Shown in pieces: positions 48,332-57,445 of a stretch of DNA of 64,000 nucleotides (position 1 is the stretch's first letter; each line of letters starts with the position of its first letter). The DNA comes from Saprospiraceae bacterium (GTDB taxonomy: Bacteria; Bacteroidota; Bacteroidia; Chitinophagales; Saprospiraceae): contig JADJLN010000017.1 in assembly GCA_016710115.1 (NCBI GenBank), positions 218,501-282,500 of the forward strand, written 5' to 3'. The notes beneath the pieces are model-generated. The model was given only the letters and a program-made list of their open reading frames with translations, was not told where the DNA came from and made no database searches. The position numbers were made by a program, and so were the translations under genes.

Positions 48332-48349
48332 GTTATTCCGTTAATTCGA
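48332..48349 (+). repeat. short octamer array (two units)
   Basis: GTTATTCC GTTAATTC GA, a degenerate member of the octamer family found at 18235, 30457, 35348 and 36084. It lies just after the M1 gene stop. Confidence 0.45.
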
Positions 48350-48385
48350 TCTGGAAATAGCTGACTCATATTGAAAACCTTCTCC

Positions 48386-48811
48386 ATGCGCGCGTTTATC
48401 CTGTTTGCGATCTGTTGTTCGATCATCCTTTCAGCATGTACGTTGACTATACCAACCGGCACGTCCGGTGGGGGCAGTCAACCCACCCCGTCCAACCCGA
48501 ATGCAGATGCCGGTCTGGAAGAAAAACAACGGAACACCGGCACAGACAAACTCATCACAGAATTGGGCATGACACCCGAACAGGAGATCAAATACAATCG
48601 CATCATTTCCGACCATCAAAGTAAAGTGGCAGGCGTACAAGCCAATCAATCCCTGTCGGATGCCTCCAGGCGTACACAGATCGACGAACTGGAAAAGCGG
48701 AAGCATACATCCATCAAAGCGATCCTGACTCCGCAACAATCGACGAAATACGACCAGCTGGTAAACGAGAGTACCAAGCGCGATCCTGTTGTCATACCGG
48801 GAAGAAAATAA
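48386..48811 (+). CDS. small lipoprotein, unknown function
   Basis: 141 residues from ATG 48386 (or 146 from a TTG at 48371). Signal ILFAICCSIILSAC with the lipobox LSAC. A low-complexity Gly/Pro/Ser/Asn linker follows, then a charged helical region with LGMTPEQEIKYNRIISDHQ and ILTPQQSTKYDQLV, reminiscent of Spy/CpxP-like LTxxQ repeats. A periplasmic chaperone or stress role is possible but unproven. Confidence 0.72.
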   Translation: MRAFILFAICCSIILSACTLTIPTGTSGGGSQPTPSNPNADAGLEEKQRNTGTDKLITELGMTPEQEIKYNRIISDHQSKVAGVQANQSLSDASRRTQIDELEKRKHTSIKAILTPQQSTKYDQLVNESTKRDPVVIPGRK

Positions 48812-49063
48812 CAGCTTTGGCTCAACCAAAAGCCTGAGTTTTCCCACTCCTGTTCCCGGCCTCCGATCTTTCTGATCATTCGTTCCATTCCTCGTCACCT
48901 GTTCGGGTGATTAGTATCAATGTGCCCTGAGCCCTCAAAAGTGATAAGGGTTACAGACTCCATAACAGATGAGTCCAAATTTTGTGGTGATCAGGATCCA
49001 AATGGATCCAAGGGTCTTTTGCCCTCCTCAATGACAGGCATATTCATGACTAAATCGACCACA

Positions 49064-50414
49064 ATGAAACACTTTATCTGTTTGATCACACTGGGAATGA
49101 CGATCCAACTCCAAGCCCAAACGGGGCATGTCCTGCAAGGCTCCGGGCCTGTCAATTTCTCCATGGGTGGAGCGGCTACAGCACTTCCAATAGATGTAAC
49201 AGGAGCTCTCCAATGGAACCCGGCAACAATTACAGCCTTCAAATCGACAGAAATTGCTGTAAGTGCTGCCTACTTTACGGCTGCCCCGTCTGTCTATTCC
49301 ATGGCTAATATTCCGGATGGCCAGGGTGGTTTTTTTCCTGTAGAGGGGATCACTGAAGACGAACGAGGTGCATCCATCCTGCCGACTCTGGCCATGGTTT
49401 TTGGCCAGGAAGACAGGAAATTCACCTGGGGTTTCTCGGCAATGGGTATCAGCGGTTTTGGCGTAGACTATCCGGCAACAACCAATTTGCCTGGCAATTC
49501 AGATTTTGATCCACAATCGTCAAATCCTTGTTGTACCCACAAAACTTTATGGGTTTCGGGCACTTGTACTCCGATTACCAACTCCTGCAGGTTGGTCTGA
49601 CCGGGGCATACCAGATCACTGACGGCTTATCTATGGGCATAACACCCAACTTCAATTACGCCTCGCTACAGATCGAACCCGTTCCGATTGCTGCTCCGGA
49701 CCAGCAGAAAGGGTATCCGATCGGTGAGAAGTCCAGTTCCATCGGATTTGGTGGTCAGATCGGTATCTTTTATGCCATGAAAATGGACTTCAACTGGGAT
49801 TGACCTATAAAAGCACACAATTCTTTGACGATCTCGAGATCGATGGCAACTACCTGGATGGAAGCTCCGCACCTCAAACAACCTTCGCAATGAACTACCC
49901 GTCTATGATCTCCGTCGGGGCTGCATACACACACGATCTATTCGATATTGCACTGGACTATCGGTATATCGACTATGCCAATACAGATGGATTTTCCGAA
50001 ACCGGATGGGCCATCGGATCAAACGGATACCCGACCGGTGCCGTCGCAGGATTCGGCTGGGAGAGTATCCATGTTGTGGCTGCGGGTCTCCAGTTCAAGG
50101 GTATAGACAACCTTCCTTTACGTGTCGGATATACCTACAATACAAACCCGATCACTCCAGAAAATGTATTCCTGTCTTCTTCTGCTCCTGCCGTGATCAA
50201 GAATGCGGCTCAATTCGGATTGAGTTATCTTATCCAGGATCGTTGGGGTATCCATGCTACGTATCATCATGGATTCAAAACGGAGGTCAGTGGTCAACTG
50301 CTCAACCCGATGATGATCGCAGCAGATAACCCATTAGGCAAGATTCCAGGCAGTCAAATCACCAGTGATATGAGTACAGATGTCTTCCTGCTTGGATTGA
50401 GTTATCGTTTTTAA
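49064..50414 (+). CDS. OmpP1/FadL/TodX family outer membrane transporter, two frameshifts
   Basis: A beta-barrel of 450 residues for uptake of hydrophobic compounds. Signal MKHFICLITLGMTIQLQAQ. Hatch-like N-terminus: SGPVNFSMGGAATALPIDVTGALQWNPATI. Strands are recognisable throughout and the terminal strand ends LLGLSYRF, with the usual Phe. Two one-base losses: at about 49525-49528 (joining QSSNP to LLYPQNFMGFGHLYSDYQ) and in GGG at 49796-49798 (joining MKMDFNWG to LTYKSTQFFDDL). The pieces are 49064-49527, 49528-49797 and 49798-50414. An intrinsic terminator follows. Confidence 0.9.
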
Positions 50415-50442
50415 GTGTTTTTGGTGAATGAACTTGAATGGA

Positions 50443-50470
50443 CCCCTGCAACCAAATGCAGGGGTTTTTT
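50443..50470 (+). terminator. intrinsic terminator after the OmpP1-type gene
   Basis: Perfect 8-bp stem CCCCTGCA/TGCAGGGG with loop ACCAAA, followed by six T (50465-50470). 29 bp beyond the stop codon. Confidence 0.9.
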
Positions 50471-50529
50471 ATTTTCATGAGGTCCGGAACTTCTTATCTG
50501 TAGATTCCAGATCTAAAACCTGACTCATC

Positions 50530-52374
50530 TTGGCTCAACCCCGACATGGCGAGCGATTCACAGCACCAGTAGAAAATCGTCCTTTTCGCGAGCAGTTTGC
50601 TGCCCTCCGACACCTCCCCCCCTTCCTGGCGCTGGTGTGGCGGACGCAACCCACCCTGACTCTGGCCAACCTGGTCTTGCGGCTGATCAAATCCGTGCTG
50701 CCTCTGGCCATCCTGTATGTAGGCAAACTGATCCTGGATCAGATCATCGGTTTGATCGAAACGCCAGGATCGGACACCCTGATCCTCTGGCAATGGGTTG
50801 GAGTAGAACTTGCCCTTGTCTTCTGCTCTGACCTGCTCAGCCGGGCGATCAATCTGGTGGACAGCCTGTTGGGGGATCTGGTCAGCAATCAGACCAGCTA
50901 CGAATTGATCCGTCACGCGGCCACCCTGGATCTCTTTCAGTTCGAAAACCCCGAATTCTACGACAAACTCGAACGTGCCCGGCGTCAAACTACCGGTCGG
51001 ACCGTTCTGATCTCTCAGATCCTGACTCCAGGTACAGGATGTCGTTTCCATCCGGCACTTGGCACCGGATTGATTGTGTTCAATCCTGGCTCATTCTGAT
51101 TTTGCTCATCGCTGTCCTTCCGGCATTTCTTGGTGAGAGTTATTTCAACCAGCAGTCCTATTCCCTCACACGATCCTGGACACCGGAGCGCCGTGAACTG
51201 GACTATCTCCGGTTTATCGGAGCCAGTGATCAAACGGCAAAAGAAGTGAAGATCTTTGGCCTTGCCGATTTTCTGGCCAACCGGTTCAAACGGCTGGCTC
51301 ACCGCTATGTTCTCGCCAACAAGCACATTGCCATTCGCCGCGCCGGTTGGGGAGCAGCTCTCGGCCTGATCAGCACAGCAGCCTATTACGGCGCCTATAT
51401 CCTGATCATCCAACAAACGATTGCAGGCATCATCACCATCGGAACACTCACCTTTCTGGCCGGTTCCTTTGACCGGATGCGGGGGCTTCTTCAGGGCCTG
51501 ATGAGCCGATTCTCCACCATTGCCGAAGCCGCCCTCTATCTTCAGGACCTGTTTGACTTTTTTGCGATCCAACCGGAAATAGTTTCGCCGAAGAATCCAC
51601 GCCCCTTTCCAAATCCGATCCGGGAAGGTTTTACGTTTGAACAGGTGAGCTTCAAATATCCGGATACCGAAAAATGGGTTTTACAGGATCTGGATTTTAC
51701 ACTTCAAGCGGGGGAAAAGCTTGCCCTGGTGGGTGAAAACGGAGCTGGAAAAACAACCCTGGTCAAACTGCTGGCCCGTTTGTATGAACCGACAACAGGG
51801 CGGATTCTCCTGGATGGACATGATTTGCGTGAATACGATCTGGCCACACTTCGTGATCATATTGGCATCATTTTCCAAGGATTTTCAAAAATTTGCGTTA
51901 CCTGCAGGAGAAAATATTGCGATCGGTAATATTGATCAACGAGGTGATCAGGAACGGATTGAACGATCGGCAGTCAAAAGCCTGGCAGATGATGTAATCC
52001 GGGAGTTGCCCAAGGGGTATGATCAGGTGCTGGGCCGTCGGTTTGCTGATTCAGTCGAACTGTCTGGAGGCCAATGGCAGAAAATCGCACTGGCTCGGGC
52101 GTATATGCGCGATGCCCAGTTACTGATTCTCGATGAGCCCACTTCAGCCCTGGACGCTCGTGCCGAACATGAGGTCTTTGTTCGTTTTGCTGAATTGATC
52201 GCAGGCAGAAGTGCCGTCCTGATTTCTCATCGATTTTCAACTGTCCGGATGGCGGATCGCATTGTCGTTCTTCAACAAGGGTATATTGTTGAAATGGGCA
52301 GCCATGAAGAGCTGATGGAAAAGAAAGGACTCTATGCTGAATTGTTTCAGTTACAGGCGCAGGGTTATGTTTGA
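50530..52374 (+). CDS. ABC transporter permease/ATP-binding exporter, several frameshifts
   Basis: A half-transporter of about 614 residues. Transmembrane domain (LVLRLIKSVLPLAILYVGKLILDQIIGL, WLILILLIAVLPAFLGE, AYYGAYILIIQQTIAGIITIGTLTFLAG), then an ATPase with Walker A VGENGAGKTTLVK, signature VELSGGQWQKIALARA, Walker B LLILDEPTSALDARAEHE and SHRFSTVR. The first break lies in 51020-51092 and seems to need several small indels (frames change through QVQDVVSI and GLIVFNP). The second is an extra G at 51879-51880, joining IGIIFQ to DFQKFALPAGENIAIGN. Net length stays divisible by three. Start is TTG 50530. The substrate is unknown. Confidence 0.88.
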
Positions 52375-52487
52375 ACGTCGATCCAGTTTCCGTTTACTCG
52401 CTGGCATCGTTTGAACAATCTGGATTTGATACTTTTTCTGTCGCTCCGATTGCTTTATGGACACAGCCATTGACTCTGATAAATAAG

Positions 52488-54323
52488 TTATTGATTCAAC
52501 CAGACCTTCCGGATCATAGCCTGTCGTTCAGCCGGGGATTCACGATAGACCAATTCCGGCGAAAACACCATTCTGCTTCGTTTGATCGGAGCGACAAGCT
52601 GAACTTCGCGTGCACCGCCTCCTTCCTTTCGCAAGACAATCACTTCAAATCGATCACCCTCGTTTACCTGGGCAAAAATGCCCTTGAAAAAAGGGCCAAA
52701 TGCCGATGACGGGATTGGCTGTCCCTGGATACTCACCAGCTCATCCCCTTCCTTATATCCCAGTGCCCTGCCGAATTCATTCAATTGATAAACACCGTTG
52801 ACCACCAGTCGGCCAGTCTCTTGATTCAAGCCCAACTGAACGTCACCAAGACTATATACAAACGTATCAGCAGGTGACTGATACGCCACACCAGCCAGAT
52901 TGAGAAAGTAGGCATAATCGAGGGGCCGATCCCCCGTTACATACCAGGTAAAAAAGTTACCGATCTTCGGCCCGGTTAATGCAACGATTTCCTGGATCAG
53001 TTTACTGTCTCTGAACGGCTTTTGCGGTCCAAATCGCTTCGTCAGGTCGGACAGAAGATCGATCAGGCGATATGTTCCACCCGACCAGTTGATCAGTTCC
53101 AGATCCAGACACATGGCAATAAGTGCCCCTTTCTGATATACATTTCCATATTCATGCGCATATTTCCCAAGACAGCCTTCACTCAATTCTGTAAAAGGCA
53201 GATCATCCTGATAACGGGTCTTGGAATCCTGAATTTTATCACCCATACGTTTCAGAAATTCTTCGGCACTGATCATCCCGGAACAGACCTGATTGTGGTG
53301 GGCAAAATATTCTGTAACGCCTTCATACAACCACAAATGCCGGGACATGTCCGGGTCATGAAAATCAAAATGATGGATCTCTTCTGAATGCAGTTGAAGC
53401 GGGGTCAGGATATGAAAAAATTCATGTGCAGCAATATTGACCAGAAATGGAGCAAGCATTTCCTGGGCCATTTCCGGCAGACAATACACAGAGGAATAAT
53501 TATGCTCCAGTGCGCCGGGACCGATAGGCAGCGATTCGGCCATAAAATACATCAGAAAAGCATACCGTTCCACGGGTAACCGACCGCCCAGATAAGCAGC
53601 CTGTGACTCCAGAAGTTGACCGTAAGCCTGTTTCAGAAAGGATGCTTCTACAAGTCCGTTGGGCGAATAAACGGAGATCAGCACATCGGTCTGACCAATC
53701 TGTACGGTTGCTGTATCCGGCTGACAATACATGATCGGCATATCCACAACATAGGCATAATTCGGTGCCCGATACCTGTCGCGATTGCCGGAGATTGCGA
53801 CATGGGTATATGCCGATGAGCCATAAAATGATTCCGGCCGGATGACATCGATCTGAACGGGTAAATGATAATATCCGTCAAAATAGCCGAAAAAACCATG
53901 GCCATTCAACAGAAAATGTTTTCCTTCTTCAATATTGGTACCGGACATACCGGCGACTGCTTTCCCTTCTGTTAAATCATACGTATCATCCACCCAATAG
54001 GTGATGGTCTTCAATTTTCCTGCGCGTTTAATCGTCCAGGAATTGACATCCGGGTGACTGACAGGCAACTTATTTCCCGACTCATCCATTGCCTGGAAAT
54101 CGTGTACAAGCCGACCAAAATCATATTCTGCGTAAGTGCCTGGAATGATTTTTGGCAAATGAAAATGCACCGTCTTTTTATTCACCTGAGGAACAGTCAG
54201 TGTCACTTTTACACGATCATTTACAACGTGATTCAGATCAACAACATACACATATTCCGGTCCGGCAAGGAGTAACGATGGGCTGATAAAAACGCCGATT
54301 ATAAACAGGATTCGCTGGAGCAT
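52488..54323 (-). CDS. M61 family peptidase with PDZ domain
   Basis: Exported metallopeptidase of 611 residues of the glycyl-aminopeptidase family. Signal MLQRILFIIGVFISPSLLLA. N-terminal beta domain; zinc site NIAAHEFFHILTPLQ (HEFFH at 300-304) with WLYEGVTEYF providing Glu334. The C-terminal PDZ-like region (GRLVVNGVYQLNEFGRALGYKEGDELVSIQGQP) is typical of Bacteroidota M61. Intact. The gene converges with the ABC exporter over a 113-bp spacer. Confidence 0.93.
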   Translation of the reverse strand: MLQRILFIIGVFISPSLLLAGPEYVYVVDLNHVVNDRVKVTLTVPQVNKKTVHFHLPKIIPGTYAEYDFGRLVHDFQAMDESGNKLPVSHPDVNSWTIKRAGKLKTITYWVDDTYDLTEGKAVAGMSGTNIEEGKHFLLNGHGFFGYFDGYYHLPVQIDVIRPESFYGSSAYTHVAISGNRDRYRAPNYAYVVDMPIMYCQPDTATVQIGQTDVLISVYSPNGLVEASFLKQAYGQLLESQAAYLGGRLPVERYAFLMYFMAESLPIGPGALEHNYSSVYCLPEMAQEMLAPFLVNIAAHEFFHILTPLQLHSEEIHHFDFHDPDMSRHLWLYEGVTEYFAHHNQVCSGMISAEEFLKRMGDKIQDSKTRYQDDLPFTELSEGCLGKYAHEYGNVYQKGALIAMCLDLELINWSGGTYRLIDLLSDLTKRFGPQKPFRDSKLIQEIVALTGPKIGNFFTWYVTGDRPLDYAYFLNLAGVAYQSPADTFVYSLGDVQLGLNQETGRLVVNGVYQLNEFGRALGYKEGDELVSIQGQPIPSSAFGPFFKGIFAQVNEGDRFEVIVLRKEGGGAREVQLVAPIKRSRMVFSPELVYRESPAERQAMIRKVWLNQ

Positions 54324-54484
54324 GATGGATTCGATTGAATAGTTGGAAATTTCATTTAACCATTTCTTTTACACTCCCGGAAGTGTCAACGAACAACATG
54401 GATATGACGAATTGGACACGATGGGAGGCCTCCAAAGATGAACTGAGTTTGACATGTTCTTCTGGATAAATGCGACAAAAGAAA

Positions 54485-55336
54485 TCAACAGGACGAGCGA
54501 TGTACACGCTGTCGAATCAACTCAGTCAGGTAGGGACGGGTTTGACCACGATACGTATAGAATATGTCATACGGTTTCAGCCCACAAATTTTCAACGATT
54601 CGCGATGGAGGTGAATGGCATCATAATACCCGGAAGAGTCAGAGATTTCGGCCACGGGTATTTCTGGATATTGATCGGCTTCCATAACTGCTCTGTTGAA
54701 GCGCATGATACAGGCATAGGATTTGGGTGAAAGGCCCACGTATAATTTGAAGTACCTTTCCATCTGACGCGTGGACATACGAAAGTGTTCGGCCACATCC
54801 CGAATGGGATCCGACTGAACGGCCAGAGCGGAGGCCATGGCTCCTGTTGTCAGAAGAGGAGTCTGATGGGTTCGGAGGCGCTTCAGAAAAAAATGATTCA
54901 ATCCACTCAGGATCAAACCGGGTGCGTGTTCATCTTGGATCAAATCCATCACCTGGTGGACGTGTCCAGAAAAAATGGCCGAGGCGTCGACGATCCTGTC
55001 TGTGTATTCATGCATGGGCACATCTGAAAAGGCCCGAACACCTGCAGGTTGAAACCGCACGCCCCAGGTTATCGAATCCTGGTCCTGAGGAAAGGCATAT
55101 TCCACCGCTTTGGTCTTCTGACCGATAAAGACCGCCCGACCGGAAAGGTCCATCCAACTCGATTGGCCAATGGAGGTCCGCCGGATCGGAAACGTCGTGA
55201 ACATCAAACTGGCATTCCCGTCCGGGAGGATCACTTCCTTCTTTCGGGCATCAGAAACAGGCGGCAATTCCAGCCTCCAATAATTGAGGATGTATGGAGC
55301 AAGATCGGATGATGGCGGGAAAGTTTGATAAATCAT
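54485..55336 (-). CDS. AraC family transcriptional regulator
   Basis: A protein of 283 residues. The N-terminal sensor part (PYILNYWRLELPP...WGVRFQPAGVRAF) matches the DUF6597-type domain common in this group. The C-terminal double helix-turn-helix includes DPIRDVAEHFRMSTRQMERYFKLYVGLSPKSY and VAEISDSSGYYDAIHLHRESLKICGLKPYDIF. No ligand is known. It lies between the M61 peptidase and the exported phosphatase, with no obvious operon partner. Confidence 0.92.
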   Translation of the reverse strand: MIYQTFPPSSDLAPYILNYWRLELPPVSDARKKEVILPDGNASLMFTTFPIRRTSIGQSSWMDLSGRAVFIGQKTKAVEYAFPQDQDSITWGVRFQPAGVRAFSDVPMHEYTDRIVDASAIFSGHVHQVMDLIQDEHAPGLILSGLNHFFLKRLRTHQTPLLTTGAMASALAVQSDPIRDVAEHFRMSTRQMERYFKLYVGLSPKSYACIMRFNRAVMEADQYPEIPVAEISDSSGYYDAIHLHRESLKICGLKPYDIFYTYRGQTRPYLTELIRQRVHRSSC

Positions 55337-55592
55337 GCCGGTAGTGGAGGATGAATTCCGTTGAATGAAACTACTGATTCCCTTTGCTCATGGACATGCC
55401 CTTTCGACGAACGATCTGTGAAACCCGACAAACAGCTGGGATACACGCAATTCGGGGTCGAAAATCCGGTTGAAGAGCTGGATAATGCCTGAATATTGTG
55501 AAGCATTCGTTAATTTGCAATCTTTGTCGGATCAAAATCGTTGTTGAATAGTCATTCGGATACAAGCGTGTTTCTGCGCCAAAAAAGAGCTT

Positions 55593-56348
55593 ATGCGAAC
55601 GATTGCCATTGGCGTCTTCCTGTTTTTCCTTCTTGTCGGGTCTGGAACTATCCAGGCACAAACCGTGCGATCGGCCAGAGGTCAAGGGAAAGATGTCCTG
55701 TATCCGAGAGGAATGCCCGAAAAACGAGCCCATGTCACCAGTCAACAGGTAACCAGGTATCTGGATGACCGATTGCTCGAATTTGACATGATCGACAGCG
55801 ATCGAAAAGCTGCACTCCTGCAGTTGAGCGCGTATATTCGGGAAAAACGCATCAGAAAAGAGCCGGTGCAACTGACTTTCATCTGCACCGGCAACAGTCG
55901 CCGCAGCCAACTGGGACAGGTATGGGCAGCTACTGCTGCAGCATATTACAATATAGAAGATATTACTGTGTATTCCGGTGGCACGATTGTCACGGCCTTC
56001 AATCTGAGAATTGCCCGCTCGCTCATGCGGTCGGGGTTCATGGCCGAGACAGTCCGCGGAAACAATGCTGACTATAAAATTCATTTCAGCGAGATCCGCC
56101 CCCCACTCATCTGCTTCAGTAAGAAGTATGATGACCCGTCAAATCCAAAGTCTGATTTTGGAGCCGTCATGGTCTGTGCCGATGCAGATGAACATTGCCC
56201 CGTTGTTCCGGGTGCTGAATTCCGCGTAGCTATCCCTTATGATGATCCGCGATTGTCCGATCATTCGGACTGGGAAGATGAGACCTATGACGAACGGAAT
56301 GCACAAATTGCCCGCGAGATGTTGTTTGTCATGGCCAACTCGCGCTAG
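55593..56348 (+). CDS. exported low-molecular-weight tyrosine-phosphatase/ArsC-like protein
   Basis: A protein of 251 residues with an N-terminal signal peptide (IAIGVFLFFLLVGSGTIQAQ). The core carries the P-loop FICTGNSRRSQ (Cys98, Arg104; CX5R), as in LMW phosphatases and thioredoxin-type arsenate reductases, and a late Asp-rich segment VCADADEHCPVV. Export is unusual for this fold, which normally works in the cytoplasm. Homologues of this exported type occur in Bacteroidota; the substrate is unknown. A weak -7-like AATCTTTG lies about 70 bp upstream. Confidence 0.83.
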   Translation: MRTIAIGVFLFFLLVGSGTIQAQTVRSARGQGKDVLYPRGMPEKRAHVTSQQVTRYLDDRLLEFDMIDSDRKAALLQLSAYIREKRIRKEPVQLTFICTGNSRRSQLGQVWAATAAAYYNIEDITVYSGGTIVTAFNLRIARSLMRSGFMAETVRGNNADYKIHFSEIRPPLICFSKKYDDPSNPKSDFGAVMVCADADEHCPVVPGAEFRVAIPYDDPRLSDHSDWEDETYDERNAQIAREMLFVMANSR

Positions 56349-56372
56349 ACTGCGAATCAAGATTCACCTTCT

Positions 56373-56408
56373 GAAAAGGCTATCCTGAACATTCAGGGTG
56401 GCCTTTTC
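56373..56408 (+). terminator. terminator-like hairpin after the phosphatase gene
   Basis: Stem GAAAAGGCTATCCTGAA with TTCAGGGTGGCCTTTTC (two G-T pairs), tight loop, and a U-rich 3' arm. 25 bp beyond the stop. The rest of 56349-56615 shows nothing recognisable. Confidence 0.7.
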
Positions 56409-56615
56409 TAATGGAGATGTGTGGTCATGTAGAATCACTGCGTTTGAAGCGTATCCGAGCGTAGCATCGTGAACATTGTACAGATGGACCGAAGGCGAAT
56501 CATTGATCGTTGTAAGGCCAAACATGCCATTTCAGCCTGAATCTCATGGAAGATCATGGGCCTGGAATCAAGACCGAGGAATGCAGCTATGAGCACCCCT
56601 TCTGCCTCAATTGCC

Positions 56616-57281
56616 TTACTGCAACGACTTCTGCTTGGGAGGTAGGACCGTATTCGTCTGTAAAAACGCACTCAGTCGGACTGGAAAATCCGGTTTTTCC
56701 AGCAGAATGACTTTCATTTCGCTCATCCCCATTTTCGTGACCGGCCATTGAAAGGTCACAGGCAACTCGGAAGGTTGTTCGTCAAACTGGGGTGCAAAGA
56801 AAAAGGATCCCTGGTCATCGGTGGCTATAGACTCACCATTACAGACAACTGTTACATCCTTGAAAGCCCGGAAGTTATCCGCCTTGATCTGGCCGGAAAC
56901 AGAAAACCCTTCGGATGGTGCATCTTCTGCCCACATGTAAAACAGGATCCGTGTCATCCGATCTACTCCTTCCAGTTTGAAGGACACATCCCGGTAACCA
57001 GGAGCGCGGAGCTTGTACTGAGGACCTGCTTCAAAATTGATCTGTCCTTCACCTCGGGAGAATTGATAGACGGTGCCACTGGACAGGCTCGCCGTTTCAA
57101 AGACCTTGACATTCTGGATGAGGTTACCTTCGGCGTTCAATACCTGAAACACAACATCCGGACCTGTCCGTTCAAGTTTGGGTGGTGCATCCGAAATGGT
57201 TTCATCACCAGATTCGGGTGAATCCTGTTGGCATGCCATGATGAAGAACAAGCAAAATAGAGGAGTGATCAGACGGGACAT
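56616..57281 (-). CDS. lipoprotein with carboxypeptidase-regulatory-like beta domains
   Basis: About 221 residues. Signal RLITPLFCLFFIMAC with a lipobox Cys at residue 17 from the ATG at 57281; an ATG at 57299 is also possible. Two beta-sandwich stretches (VVFQVLNAEGNLIQNVKVFETASLSSGTVYQFSRGEGQINFEAGPQYKLRAPGYRDVSFKLEG and FRAFKDVTVVCNGESIATDDQGSFFFAP) look like carboxypeptidase-regulatory or transthyretin-like folds. Function unknown; divergent from the chloride channel gene. Confidence 0.75.
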   Translation of the reverse strand: MSRLITPLFCLFFIMACQQDSPESGDETISDAPPKLERTGPDVVFQVLNAEGNLIQNVKVFETASLSSGTVYQFSRGEGQINFEAGPQYKLRAPGYRDVSFKLEGVDRMTRILFYMWAEDAPSEGFSVSGQIKADNFRAFKDVTVVCNGESIATDDQGSFFFAPQFDEQPSELPVTFQWPVTKMGMSEMKVILLEKPDFPVRLSAFLQTNTVLPPKQKSLQ

Positions 57282-57445
57282 GAGGTGATGATTATTCATT
57301 GATATAAGTTGACATCCAGTACCTTCCCGGATCATCCGGGGGACGGGACAGTTTGCTCATACGGTCAATCCGGTTTTGGGGTTTCTCACGTAAAGAATTA
57401 TTTTTCGTCTGGAATGACAGATTTCGCACTCAGTCCGAACGAAGC

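Noticed and set aside
48946..48959. GTGATAAGGGTTAC as a fourth Crp/Fnr-like site upstream of the OmpP1-type gene
   Set aside because: Too many mismatches in the right half and no -7 element at the matching distance.
55371..56084. 237-codon minus-strand frame
   Set aside because: Antisense to the phosphatase gene and its promoter region.
57326..57340. CCCGGATCATCCGGG palindrome upstream of the chloride channel gene
   Set aside because: No second copy was found and position relative to any promoter is unclear, so not listed as an operator.
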